Shown piece after piece: positions 12,600 to 24,870 of a DNA stretch of 64,000 bases. The notes beneath the pieces were generated by a model. That model did not search any database, had not been told where the DNA came from, and saw only the letters and a program-made list of their open reading frames with translations. The stretch comes from Blumeriella jaapii (taxonomy: Eukaryota; Ascomycota; Leotiomycetes; Helotiales; Drepanopezizaceae): positions 531,253 through 595,252 of the forward strand of contig VWND01000018.1 in the NCBI GenBank assembly GCA_009599575.1. Reading direction: 5' to 3'. A program made the translations under genes and the position numbers. Numbering within the stretch: the first letter of the stretch is position 1; every line of letters begins with the position of its first letter.

Positions 12600-15500
12600 T
12601 AATAATAAAACACTTTTATAAGCAACGCAAAGAATTTCGCAATCGAAAACTCAAAACAAATTTTAATATTTGCTAAATAAACGTTTAAAAAAAACAACCG
12701 AAGCATATTACGCTTTTGCATTTATACGATGCAAAGCGCATAAACGTAATTTGCGTATAAAAACCTTAAAGCGCTTCGGAAACCAAAATACAAAACCATC
12801 CGTTATACGATTTATATATACCGATCGATTTATAAAACGAAACCGAAAAGGAAATCTTCGAGCGAATACGCTTTAAAATACTAATTTATATTCGAAAAAG
12901 CGCAAAATTCAATTTACAATAACGACGATTAATTAACAGCAGAAATCTGTTTTAATTAAACGTAAATATATATTTTATTTCACAACGTATACAAATAAAA
13001 CCATACTTAACAAATATTAAACTACGTAATATATTTCGAACTATTTTCCAATTGCATAATAAGCGGCGACTTTAATGCCCGACACGACACTTTTAAGCCG
13101 GAGTCGGATACGGCAAAAAATGAAAAACATTTCGCAAATTAAACTGCTATTTCGGATATAAATTTCATCGGCGCCGCTAGCGAATTCATATATAACAAAA
13201 AACACGTTTTAAATTTCATCTTTTCGAACGTGCTTAATTCGATTATTACGATACGATACGATATGCATAACGGCTTAAATTACGAAATCCAAATAACGAC
13301 TTTTTTTAGCAAAAAGAAAATATTCGTAATTCAAATATATTATAAAATATCCGATTTAAAACTCGGCAAATTCGCAAGCCTGATACGCGTAAAAATCAGC
13401 CGATTCGCGGATTCCGCTATATTATTAACGCTAAAAAAGCTAAACGAATACGCGGCTGCGCTAGCCCGGGTCTTTTAAAAAAGCATTACAGCTGCCGGAA
13501 AGCCTTTTTAAAAAGGCTTACAAGCCATTCTATAATAAACCGACGAATATTAAAAAGCCAAAAACCGATATTTACGAATACGCAAAATAATATACGACGG
13601 TAAAATCCTTAAAAAAACCAGGCAGTTTTTCGCCATAATACGCAAAGCGAAAAAAAACTATTAGCGAAAGCTTATTAACGGAATCGATAATAACGAAAAA
13701 CTGTACAAAATAATAAGCTAATACCGAATAACTACGAATCTTAAAGCTTTTTTATTAGTAATAAACGGCGTTATAATTAAAAATATCAAAAACAAAGCTA
13801 ATACTTTGAAAAAACGAAGTATTTGGCCGTTTTTTAGCCACCGACGATTTCGATCAAAATTCCTTCATCGAATAAGCAAAATCGGGCCATTTCCTTTAAG
13901 CAAACTTCGTATCGTCCGAAAAAATAAAAAGATATTGCATCGGAATTATTAACACTTTTCCGAATATTAACCGGGTTACGATAAGATTTTTAAAAGCCTA
14001 TTAAAAAAAAATCAAAACCGTTATATATAACTTGTTTAATCGCTGCTTCGCTACGAACTATTTCCCGACCCTTTAAAAGCTGGCCGAAATAATTATAATA
14101 ATCAAGACCGGCAAACGGAACAAATCCTTTTTACGTTCGTAGCGTCCGATCGCCTTTTTTTTTTGCATATTCAAAAGCTTCGAAAAAATTATCGCTAACA
14201 AAATCGCGTAAACAGCGCTTACGACCGGCCTGCTTAATCTATAATATAAAAGCGCTTTTCCGAAACGCTTTGTTTTCGATTTGGCAGCGTATTTTACGGC
14301 CGATATCGAAACTGCGCTCGCCGTAAAAAAACATATCACGATTATTATTTTAAACGTGTAAAGCGCGTTTAACGCCGTTTTGACCCGACGCCTGCTTAAA
14401 AAAATAACCGAGCAAAAATGGCCCTTTTTATTTTTTTTATTAATCAAATCGTTTTTTACGAAACGACGAATGCAAATACGATTCGAAAAAAAAATCACTA
14501 ATCTTAGCTACGTTTATTACGGCATTTTTTAAAAATCGCTATTTTTTCCGGTTTTGTATATGCTATACCTAGCAAAATTGCTTAATTAAAACTTTACTTT
14601 TCGTTTTAAATACGCAAACGATATATTAATTTACCGCATTTTACATAACCTAAACGATAATATCGAATTATTTGCGAAAAACGTTCGCGACATTTTCGAA
14701 TGGAAAAACGAATACAAAATCGCTTTCGCGCCGAAAAAAATCGAAATAATATATATTATTACGCAAAACAATAATTACGCTTTTCCGATTATAATCGACG
14801 ATAAAATTACGATCTTTTGCATTATTACGGCGAAAAAAAACGAGCAACCCGCGCTGCGCTAATTAAAAATTTGATTCGATCGAAAACTTATTTTTAAATA
14901 ATACGTTAAAAAACGCGCAAATAAAACATAATAAGCGGCGCAATATATCAAAAGCTTCGGCCAAATCAATAATAGCCCTCCGGCCAACGCGCTGCGAAAA
15001 ACAATAATCATTTATATTTTCCTTTCGATATTATTTAAAACCGAAATCTGATACGCAGGCCGCATAAAACCTAAACGCCGAACCGAACGAAATAGCCAAA
15101 TTAATATTCGTTTCGGCGCGGTCATATCGATCTGATACAAAAAACCATTATTTTGGCCGCACGGAAAATACTTCTTATATAACGCACCATTTTTCTTATT
15201 ATAATAATACGAGACGCAGGCTTTTCTTTCGCGAGCGCGGCCTTAAAAAAGGCCAAAGCACGTTTTGCGATAAAATTACAAATCGTAAATAAAGCGCATC
15301 TTTTAATTTAACGCATTTTTATTCCAATGATTTTTCGAAACAAACACGCGGGCATATATATAACCGCTAAAACGAAAATCCAGCGCTTCGGCGATATTTT
15401 TTTTTACAAATTCTACGACCTAAATTGATTCTCTCGTATTTTTCGCCCGGCAGCCGCACCGACCCTATTATAAGCGTTAAAAAGAAAAAAGCCGCGGAAA

Positions 15501-16429
15501 ATTTTAAAAAATAATAAACAGAACTACTTTCCGGAAACGTTACGATTTTTTCGAACGGCTGCGAAAAGTATAAAAACGGCGTTTATTTCGTAGACTACGA
15601 ATACGCCATATATTAAAACCGCAAGCAAATAGCGTTTGAATACGGCTCGATAAACGACCATTCTTACGTTTTCGACGCAAAAGCGATAAAAGCATAAAAA
15701 AGCCTGCAAAAAACTGCGAGTATGCCAATCGAAATGCGTACGCAAAAGCTATAAATATATATCGATAACATTTTAATAATTTAGAAAATACGCGAAATAC
15801 CTTTTTTTTTTTTCCAATAAGCCTTTCTGGCCTGTTAAAAAGTAATAGAAACATACGACGTAAAAGTCAAATAAGCACCGGGCTATACGAGTATCGAAAG
15901 CAACGAGGCCGCCGACAAACTAGCAAATGCGGGCGCAGAAAAAACCTTTTAAAATAAAAGTTTTGCGTCCGAACCGACTATAAATAAAATACGCTCCGAT
16001 TTCAAAAAAATGCGTAATTCGCACCGAAACCTTTAGTAAAAAACAGCCAACAGAAAGCTTTTACGAAATTATAAACGGTAAAATCCGGTTTACGCAATTA
16101 AATCTTTGCCGAAATTCGATATGCCGAAACGACTGTTCTATTATTATTTGGCGACCAGAACTATTTATAAAAACTACGAATAATATTACGTTAAATATAA
16201 TTATACCGACGCTGAATTGCGCTGCAAATGCAAAAAGCTTAAAATCTTATTGCATTTAATGCTATGCCGCCGCGCGATCAGACGTTTTCTTGGTTGGCTT
16301 AAAAAAACTCGACCAAACGCTTTTTTCCGAACCGAACGAAAAGCCGTAATATTTCTTAAAAATCTGTTCCGCGAGCCAAAGAATTTTATAACGTTTCTAC
16401 GCGTTATTATTATAGTTTCTCAAATATAA
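12600..16429 (+). pseudogene. LINE ORF2 remnant: endonuclease, RT, RNase H, C-terminal zinc segment
   Basis: Plus-strand frames show an endonuclease core (SGDFNARHDTF) followed at 13230-13478 by NVLNSIITIRYDMHNG and LNYEIQITT. The usual S-D-H catalytic triplet is replaced by L-N-Y. The RT catalytic box reads YAND (14611-14622) instead of YADD. The RNase H segment has in-frame stops but keeps NEAADKLA. The final open stretch 16217-16429 (70 codons) has CKCKKLKILLHLMLCRR, a Cys/His pattern typical of the C-terminus of these polyproteins. Loss of two catalytic aspartates and many stops show it is dead. Confidence 0.8.
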
Positions 16430-16964
16430 CCAATTTTGCTATACGTACGTACACTGCTTGCTTTGATCGAATACAGCTCGAACAAAATAAACTGCGTACG
16501 GCCGCGCGAAGCGACATTACAACGAAGCGAATACTATTATACACATTTGTATAACGGATGCTTTTTTATTTTGATAAGCGCAAACCTGTTTTTCTGCTTT
16601 TGATTTTTAAATTCGGATATTTAAATACTGCTTTTCTTTTTTTTTCGGCCTATTAGCTATATTATTATGCGTTTCCACGCAACCGACAGATTATATTTTA
16701 ATCGATGCCGTATGCACACTTTTTGGGTTTTTCTTTGGGCTTTACGCCCATAAATTTCACTGACGGACCATCGCAAAAAGCGGCGAAAAGCGTAGTCGAC
16801 AGCAGCTTTAGCTGTATCAACACGAACTGCTTTCGGGATCGTACTTTGTATTTAATTTCTTAGCTTAGCACGTCTCCGTACCCTCTGGGAGGTCCTAGGA
16901 GGGCAGCCTCTCGGCTGCACTCCGCTAGACGTTAATCAATACTACTACTACTACTACTATTACG
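16430..16964 (+). other. LINE 3' untranslated region and tail
   Basis: AT-rich until about 16720, then increasingly GC-rich (16860-16930). It ends in an (act)n run at about 16941-16964. The last part escaped mutation. No open frame. Confidence 0.5.
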
Positions 16965-17493
16965 GCAGGACTTGATCTTTCATAACACAAGATGCCATTA
17001 TATGCTCCGCGGATCCTGCCAACATGACAACACTATCAGAACGATTGTCTGCGTTCTGGCTTAGCGACGTACGCATCGCCCGGAGTCTGAGCCAGCTCAC
17101 CCCTTGGTCTTAAAGTCATTCGAACTGGGTCCCAAAAGGGAGCGATTGTGAATCTTGCGAACTGCGATATACTTGGTTGACGAGGAAATACGGCCTGATG
17201 GCCGGGGATGCCCTTGCATCAGCCTCAACACGCAAGGGAGGCAGGTAAACAAATCTCCGTCGCTCGAGACAACACCACCACCCAAGCCAGAGCCGGGGTC
17301 ACGTGACCCGGGCAACTCATTCTGCTCGCTGTTGGCGCGTCAGTGCGAGCGAGACGGGCCGTCGAGCGAGCGAGCCAGCACTTTTCAACCACCAACCACC
17401 CACCACCAATCACCAAACCATCATACGCTGCGTCTTTGTCAGATGCGCCATTCGTTGCGAGCGATGTATTGACATAATACTTGTTGCCATGCA
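16965..17493. other. Intergenic; upstream region of the carrier-like gene
   Basis: GC-balanced DNA. A CA-rich stretch (17385-17430, caaccaccaaccacccacc) just before the gene at 17494 looks like fungal 5' leader sequence. Overlapping open frames on both strands here are short and mutually exclusive. I see no other gene. Confidence 0.4.
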
Positions 17494-18457
17494 ATGACAC
17501 GACCACGGTCCGAGCTGACACCGCCGCCCGCCAAAGGCAACATGGACGAGCCCAAGCCTCGGGTCTCTTCACCACCAGCCCTCGAAGCACCATTGATAGA
17601 GCCGCGAGCATGGAACACCCGGAACCTGGGTCTGCGGCTCGCCTCCGACGTGGTGGCGGGAGCTGGCGCGGCTACTCTGGTCGCTCCGCTCATAACGATT
17701 ATCGACAGTGAGTCGTGTACTGTGTGGCCCATGGCCGTGCCCTTACTGATGCACTCCCCCAGAAGCCATCATGCAAAATGCGTCCGGGAAAGCAAGCCTC
17801 AAGTCCTCTCTGTTGAATTCGTTCAAGACGTTCTTGCTGCGACCGCACAACATCGTGTTCTCGAAACCCTTCGGCCTCATCTGCATGGTGTACGGGGGAA
17901 CGTACGTTACGGCCAACACCCTTGACACCTTCACCTCGACTGCCAAAAACCAATCCGCGACGCTGGTCACAAGCGGGACTGCAAAGTTCGCAGCATCCTC
18001 GACCGCCAACGTGGGACTCGGTCTGATCAAAGATGCAACGTTTACGAAGATATTTGGCTCGGGTGGTCCGCCGCGACCGGTGCCTCTCCCCTCCTACGCC
18101 CTGTTCACACTCCGCGACTGCCTCACGATCTTCGCGTCGTTCAACATTCCGCCGCTCCTCGGTCCGGTCATAAGCAGAAGTATGAACAAGGAGCTGGAGA
18201 AGAGCATGAGCGGGCAGTCCATCGCCCAATTCTTGGCCCCCGCTTCGTTACAATTCGTCAGCACGCCCATACATCTCCTAGGCCTGGACTTCTACAATCG
18301 AGGCGGCAGGGTTACGTGGGCAGAGCGATGGCAGACTGTAAAGAAGAACTGGACCATCAGCGCAATTGCCAGAATCTGTCGGATCGTTCCCGCATTTGGC
18401 GTCGGGGGAGTGGTTAATGCGAACGTGAGAAGGGGGCTCATGGAAAAGCTGGATTGA
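17494..18457 (+). CDS. Degenerate mitochondrial-carrier-family-like membrane protein
   Basis: Two exons, 17494-17707 and 17763-18457, with a 55-bp GTGAGT...CAG intron (phase 1) give 302 residues, the usual size of a mitochondrial carrier. Three similar hydrophobic blocks can be seen: LRLASDVVAGAGAATLVAPL near the start, a middle block around LRDCLTIFASFNIPPLLGP, and a third around QFLAPASLQFVSTPIHLLGL. This suggests the threefold carrier repeat, but the Px[DE]xx[KR] signatures are degenerate. It would sit in a mitochondrial membrane; the substrate is unknown. An in-frame ATG at 17542 (caacatggac) is an alternative start. The gene is the first after the transposon block. The exon structure is well supported; family assignment is inference from the repeat pattern. 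Confidence 0.75.
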
Positions 18458-19429
18458 GCGGCGGAATGCGCCTCCGATTTTGCGCTCGGCATCCATGCCC
18501 CGGACCGTGCCGGCGAAACGGCAGCATCCAGCGTCGCCATTCGACTGTTCCGAAGGCCCATTCACGATGGGGATTCCGCGATGTCGTCCAGTCCGCGGAG
18601 AAGCAATGCTCGATTAAGGCCGTCCTCCGCAGCAAGCGCATTTCGCTTATCCTGCGAATTGCAACAAAAATCCCAGCCCGGGATCGGGATCTCACGAGTC
18701 GGTTAATCCGAGCTATCCTTTCTTTCTCCTGTTCGCTATCGGGACAAGCTCAATTCGCTTAAAGTGCGAACTGCAACAAGAAATCCCGACGATCAAGAAG
18801 TGCATCCAAGCGAACCCAAGCGAATCCAAGCGAATCCCAAGCGAATCCCAAGCGAAGACACTACGCACAAGCGAAGGTGAAGTGGCAAGCAAGCAAGCAT
18901 TTCGATGGCCTTTTGCAGATGCGGAGTGCATTGGGGATGGCGCCAAACCACGGCGTCTGGGGAGCGTCTTCTAATGTTATACCTTCGCTTCAGCGCTTCT
19001 AAAAATAGCATCGCATCTCTGCTCCGGGACGGACTTCCGATATACCACGTATGGGCAAATCCAAATCCAAATCCAAATCCCAACCCAATTCCAGTACATT
19101 GTTCTGTTCTGTGCCTGAATAGCTTGGCTCGCTTGTTCGTCGCCAGGAGCCTGCTCTTCTCCTCCCCTCCGTACACACCAGCGCGTCCATCACGGTCTCT
19201 TGTGTTCCTCGGCCCTTTCCAACTCCTGCCAATTCCCTCATCCTTACATACAGTCATACGATTCGCACCTTCCCAGCCCTCACTTAACACACGCATGCTT
19301 CCACTATCCCGCCATCCATCTGATCAACATCAGCATTTTCCCTTCCCTCCCAATTGCCCCCCCTCTAGCGCAGGTGACATGCCTACCAATCTCCATCTGC
19401 GTGAACCAGCCTCGCCCTTCTGGGCACAG
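18458..19429. other. Intergenic with short repeats; no supported gene
   Basis: Contains an imperfect 40-bp duplication (about 18636-18674 and 18750-18788, both ending gcaacaa(a/g)aaatccc), a gcgaatccaa-type tandem (about 18808-18855) and an aatccaaatcc run (19057-19084). Open frames on both strands overlap these repeats and look non-coding. Confidence 0.45.
18808..18858 (+). repeat. Short tandem repeat, units of about 10-12 bp (gcgaatccaa / gcgaatcccaa)
   Basis: Five consecutive near-identical units based on aagcgaatccc can be counted. Confidence 0.7.
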
Positions 19430-19660
19430 CTACGGCTTTGGCTTCGGCTCTGACGACTTATCCGCGGGTGCTGCTGGGCCCTCCTGAGTATCAACAGGAC
19501 CTGGACCTGGACCTGGACCTGGACCTGGATCTTCAGGAGCCTTAGCCTTCTCCTTGAGGGTAGATATGTATTTCCACAAAGCGAGCCCCACGCCGAGCGG
19601 GATCAGGATGGCGAGGGTGAGGATGGCTGCTAGTGCTGCGGCGCGGGTTTTGGTGCCCAT
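19430..19660 (-). CDS. Possible 76-residue single-pass membrane protein with a PG repeat
   Basis: The frame starts MGTKTRAAALAAILTLAILI. It has one strongly hydrophobic segment (about residues 8-30), then a short KEK-rich basic stretch, then a (PG)5 tract and a P/A/K-rich tail ending EPKPKP and a TAG stop. This is a plausible type of small membrane-anchored protein, but its length and low-complexity tail make a chance frame possible. The (PG) tract corresponds to a cctggacctgga tandem in the DNA. No family recognised. Confidence 0.4.
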   Translation of the reverse strand: MGTKTRAAALAAILTLAILIPLGVGLALWKYISTLKEKAKAPEDPGPGPGPGPGPVDTQEGPAAPADKSSEPKPKP

Positions 19661-22600
19661 TGCTGTGCGGCTTGGAGGGTTGGAGTTGCGGGCGTGTGGA
19701 TGTCTGGGTGTCTGGGTGTCTGGGTGCAGATTTGTCGTGGAGGGAGGGAGAAGATAGAAGGTCTGCTGTACAAACGTCTCTCCTGGAATGTGGAAGGGTA
19801 AGCTTGGGGTTTGTGTTTAATTCCTACCCAGGTCTTAATTGGGGCTTCCTCTTGGTATTGATATACTAAAGAGTGACAGCGAGTTGCGAAACTCGGTCGA
19901 CGAGTCAGGACCGTTTCTATTACTCACGGTTTCCAATCATACCTATAATGTACCGTGCTCCACATTCGTGACTGTGTAGAACGTCGCCTTTTTCACAGGC
20001 TTCTAACTGCCTCCCAGACTTCACCCCAGACGACCCTCGAGTCACATACCCAATAAGGCTCAACGCACATTCCAGCTAGTCATTCCGTACCTGTTAACGA
20101 GATGTCTATTCTTTGTCACATTTGGTTTCGGGGATTTTAGAAAAAGTGTGAGAAGAGTCTTAATGTTACTTGACCAGCTATTTCATCCTGATATGCTATT
20201 GCTATCACTGAGCAATATCGCACGTTCAGAGGCCAGCTTAGATAAACCCATGCGTTGCTCGTCAGAGCTAGCGCTGGGAGATATGTAATTTAGTCAAACA
20301 CTTGTACTCGTCCCAAGCGTGGCTAAGCGCGTCAGTATTCAAGTGGGAAACAGATAAGCATAATTTAGGCACGTGACCCGTTCCTAAACCCAGTTTTTGT
20401 AAAAACGGCAATTCTACGCTCGGCCACTTCACCAAGGCAGTCATTTTTGAAATGTTCTCTTGGGGGTTTTCACATTGCGGTAGTCGCCTTGGGAAATGGA
20501 AAATTGACAGCTGGGCCTGTTCTGTCAAGTCAGGCTATATCGAGTCGTGCTCTCCGGATGATGAGGCATTTCCAGGGCAGAAAGCTTGTTGATCGCCTAC
20601 ACCTGGAACTGGCTTACAGCAAACGCATTTAGGGAGCAGCGAGTGCTATTTGGCCGCCGCTTGCTTTCTTCAAACCCACCTCGAACGGAAGGTACATAAC
20701 CTAGACTTGGCAAAGGGCTTAAGGAAAAGGTAGCGAAAACGGGTCCGCTCTGTAACGATCCAGCAAGAATTTCATCAAACAACCTGCGAGCACATGTCAA
20801 ACGGGCTCAGAGCCTTGCTGAGCGAAGTGAAGACTGAGGCCGCTGAAATTTGAATTATGCCCTCTTTGTAACTCGGCGGGAGCAGTGATGTGTTCTTCTA
20901 CGAGGGTATGGGCATGATGATGGAAGTTACGTCAGTTGGCACGTATAACCTAAATAGCCTGTAACCACTCATCTCAACTATCAAGCCAAAGCGTTGCCTT
21001 TCCTATGGTAGTAATTCCGTGATTTCGAATTTTTGTTATTAGCGCGGTAAGTTGATGATGGCAAAGAAAATGACAGCAAGTCGAGATTTAACAGCTATGT
21101 ATCCGTTTTGAATGGCCTATTTTCGAGTTAAACCGGGTTGATAGTACGTACTCACGCTGCCGTTGGCATGTTGCGAGCTCTTCCTGGCTGGTAAACAAAA
21201 GATGGCGAAGTCAAAGATTTTGGCAATTCAGCCGTCATGGTCTGCTTTTCGGCAGATTGACGTGTGTTGAGGCTTCTGAGGTGTTGGTAAAGTCAGGTCT
21301 GGAGGCTTTACTCTCAAGGAATCGCTACCATTGGTAAACAAAAGATGGTGAAGTCAAAGATGATTCATTCTTCGTGCCCTGAAGGCTGTTTATGTAGTTA
21401 TGGATGTTCTAATACTATGGAAGGTGCGAGCCTACGAATATGGATGATGACGTGGATGACTTGTGATCACCTCGTCATCATAGTTCTTCTCATGTATTTA
21501 AGGATGCTTTATGCCTACCTGTATTTATGTAACACTGGCCATTTCAAACTATCTGAAGGCCCGGAACTGTACGGCTAGCACGCTGGAGCTTGTTATGATT
21601 CAAGTGGAACAAGATTCTGCAAACATGGCTTTATCGGTTGTTCTCATACTGGTCTAGAAAATTTATGCGCGAATGAAGGCTTATGCCTCTACCGGATATT
21701 GGCATCGTCACTCCCAAAAGATTTTTCAGGCCTAGTAACGCGATAGAACGATTGCGAAAGCGATTTCAAACGCTATATTGAAGTCGGTTTCTTTTATGGG
21801 ACCAACCTTAGGCCTGTACAGTACTGTAAGAGGTTGGCTTACTTCTGTAAGCCGTGAGAAGAGGATTTAGTGTTACAAGTTTTGCCATTGTGCATGACAG
21901 GAGAAGCTGGTTGGTGATTTGATTATGTTTGGCAACAAACGCACGTTTGTAACGAACCTGCTCGGTAAGAGATTGCGAAGTAGCAACAGCTTCGGAAGCA
22001 ACAGCAGTACGCATAAGGCAGGACCAAAAAAAAATTTTCATCCGTGATGCTTGGAGTAATCATATTCGTGGCTCCAGATCTTTTCTAAGCAAGTTGCATC
22101 TTGCAAAGTAAGCTTTCAAAAGCGTGGCCGACTATTCAGTAGTCTGATAATTTAGTATCGTAATCCAAATCTACGTTTGGCTGAAATTTACGATTCGCTG
22201 TGATCAAGCGAAATCAGATGGGAAAGGCAGGCCGCCTCACGATGATTGCTTCGACCGCCATTTCACTTTCAAAACCCCGAACATGGAAGACGGGCTTTGT
22301 CCTCTGTCTGGGCGTGGGGAAAGAAAATGAGAGCGCGAACTCCGCGGAATAAATACCAATCCTGGGTTGAGGAGCTAGCGATTAGGCGGCCTTACGTATG
22401 ACTCAAGCTCCATTTACACATATTCCTCGGAATCGAGATTCACGCCAAGAGTTTAGCATCAGTAGACGATATTTTAACGCGCTAGAAAAAGCCCACCGCT
22501 AAATCGAGGGAAAAAATGTATTTTTCTTCGCCCTATGTAAAACCTTTCGACGGCGGGGGGCTTCTCAGGAGACCCGTCTATCTCATGAAGCAATCACTCC

Positions 22601-23849
22601 AAATAGAATTCAGAAGGCCTACTTCCTGTGTTTTCTTTGCATTTGGCCCTTTTACTCGGGGATTTTGGAAAAGAACAACTTCCTCTATGGATCAACTTAA
22701 GCATTAAAAGATTTAGTTGCTCACGTAACCCTTACTTATTTACTCACCTGCTTACATACTTACATTTTGACTCACTGACTTTCTAGGTCAGCATTTAATC
22801 TTCTTTTCCTCTTCGTCTTTGCTCCTTTTTTATTCATCCTTTCTCCCGCCTCTGTCTGTCCATTCTCCTTCAGGAGACCGAAGATACTAAAAAAGAGAGT
22901 TTGAGAACTGCTGACCAAATCTGGTTTCCTGGAAGTACACATTCGGCTTGCGAGATGACCAAATCACAAGGGCACGAATTCTGCCAAAGTTTTCAATCCT
23001 TTTATAAAATAACTTAAAGTTCCTTTGGTAGTTGAATTAAGAATCCAGATATCATATATAGTAATAACGCTAATTTTTAAATCAAACAGACAAATTGGCA
23101 GTACCTAAAAATGAAAATCGACAATCACAACAAGGGTGGTAACCATTAGGATGACAACAACATACCATTGGTAAGCGAAAAAAAAAACAGGCATAAAGAC
23201 TGACAAGGAGGACTCGAGAAGTTGGAATCGAATTTAACTATATACGTGCATGCCATTATGTTCTCAAACCATAATAAAAGCATGCAAAAACTTCCTTTCT
23301 CGAGGTTTTCAAGTCATTTGGCTGCTCTGAGTATTTCCTTGGTATGATGAGGAAGTCTCTGTCTTTTCTTTTCTTCCGTCTTTATATACATATGGAACGG
23401 AGGGTTCTAACTACTCCTTCCTTTTTGAACTCGCCTATTCTTTCGTTCGGTGGCAACATAAGCACAAAAAGCTCTTCCATTCCTTCTTCCTTCTTCTTCC
23501 TCCTCCTTCCTTCTTGATTCACAGACAAAGCCCGAATTAAATGGAAGCACAAAGCTCGAATCAAACGCTGCCTGATCGGTAATTTACCATCTTACAGAGT
23601 CCCAAGCTTCTCCTGAAGAGCTGACATCCAAGCTAATTGATGTCAGCTTGCCAAAAGGCATGGCCTCTACTGATCAGGGCTCAGATATTGTTCTGATTTC
23701 GGTGAGTCTGATGAAGAAGCTAAAACTGAAGCCCATCACCCTGAAGTCTCAATGCAATGCGTTTTGTAGGTAGTGTAGTCACAGTAGGGATCAGTGAGTA
23801 GGGTTCTGATATGCATTCCAGTAATGAGTATCTGGGGATACCGGAATTA
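19661..23849. other. About 4.2 kb gene-free intergenic DNA
   Basis: Short frames only, none with recognisable domains or convincing composition. A 29-bp near-identical direct repeat (gtaaacaaaagatgg(c/t)gaag...) occurs at about 21191 and 21333. A pyrimidine-rich tract lies at 22797-22870. Base composition is intermediate, not the extreme AT-richness of the transposon blocks. Confidence 0.5.
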
Positions 23850-23867
23850 TGTCCCAAAAACAGTGGG
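23850..23867 (+). repeat. Left terminal inverted repeat
   Basis: tgtcccaaaaacagtggg, 18/18 complementary to 28368-28385; preceded by TA. Confidence 0.85.
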
Positions 23868-24120
23868 TCGTGCACGGACCAACCTACGTCATTCCTTATC
23901 ACCCCAAACCCCTCCTGCCATCCCCCCTGCCACCCCTTCAGCCACCCCTTAGCCACACCCTCGCACCTCGCACCTCCCATTTCCCATCACCATCACTATC
24001 ACCATTACCATCGACAACTACTATTGCGCGCTAGTTTATATTAGTATTTACAATACCATTACTAACATTTCATCATTTTGCACCAATATTTCATTTTACA
24101 TTAATATATTACAATTAATC

Positions 24121-24870
24121 ATTCGAGCTGCGCATTTATTTGCGTCCACGATCGTCGGCAAATTTGGTTACAAGTCTGCGACCCCAAGGAATACTGTCGT
24201 ATAAAAACATATTAAATATCATCGGGAAAAACGCAAGGATTAGCTGCCGTATCGAGCGTCGAAAATAATATGTAATTTTAAAAAACCAAATCCCGAACCT
24301 TTTTATATACGCTACAAACGTAGGCAGATCTTTTAATAATAGTTTTTTTACGACTTTAAAAAAATACTATCGTATAGTAATATAATAAATATTATCGTAG
24401 CGCAAAAGCGAGTCTCCGAATCAAAATTCAAGCATTAAACTTTTAAAAAATCAGGTTCCGAACTTTTCGTTCGCAATAGTTACTAAATACTAGTTTCGTA
24501 ATCGGCGATAATTAAATTTGGTGCTTTTTATATACGCTACGAACGTAGGCAGATTTTTTAATAATAATTTCCTTGCGATTTTAAAAAAAATACTATCGTA
24601 TAATAATACAATAAATATTATCGTAGCGCAAAAGCGAGCTTTCGAACCAAAATTCAAGTATTAAACATTTTACTAATATTATAATAATTATCGTATAAAA
24701 GCCGATATAAATTGCAATTATTCGAACTGCGCATTTATTTGCGTCCACGATCGTCGGCAAACTTGGTTACAAATCTGCGATCTTAGAAAATGCTATCGTA
24801 CAAAAACATACTGGATATTATCGGAAAAAACGCAAAAATTAGCTACCGTATCGAGCGTTGAAAATGATAT
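24121..24870 (+). repeat. A-B-B'-A' direct-repeat array near the left end of the TIR element
   Basis: Unit A (24121-24271) recurs as A' (24720-24870); both begin ttcga(g/a)ctgcgcatttatt. Unit B (24301-about 24443) recurs as B' (24526-about 24669); both begin ttttatatacgctac. All four copies are in the same orientation, in the order A, B, B', A'. Copies differ mostly by transitions. I found no matching array at the right end. Confidence 0.75.

Larger units (their letters stand above)
10567..16964 (+). mobile_element. Degraded LINE-type non-LTR retrotransposon (Tad/I-like, with RNase H)
   Basis: About 6.4 kb on the plus strand. Remnants appear in LINE order: an ORF1 with a Q/S-rich start and knuckle-like sequence, an apurinic-type endonuclease (SGDFNARHDTF near 13045-13080), RT (YAND box at 14611-14622), RNase H (SIESNEAADKLANAGAEK near 15890-15945) and a C-terminal Cys/His segment (16217-16429). 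A short (act)n tract near 16941-16964 looks like the 3' tail. Presence of RNase H places it in Tad/I-like fungal clades rather than L1. The 5' limit is uncertain because the LTR element was inserted there. Confidence 0.8.

Noticed and set aside
14073..14498. 141-codon minus-strand frame within the LINE
   Set aside because: Antisense to the RT region; hydrophobic reading of mutated DNA.
18793..19453. Long frames on both strands with NPNPNP or LGFGFGFG runs
   Set aside because: Produced by short tandem repeats; both strands are open, so neither is convincing.
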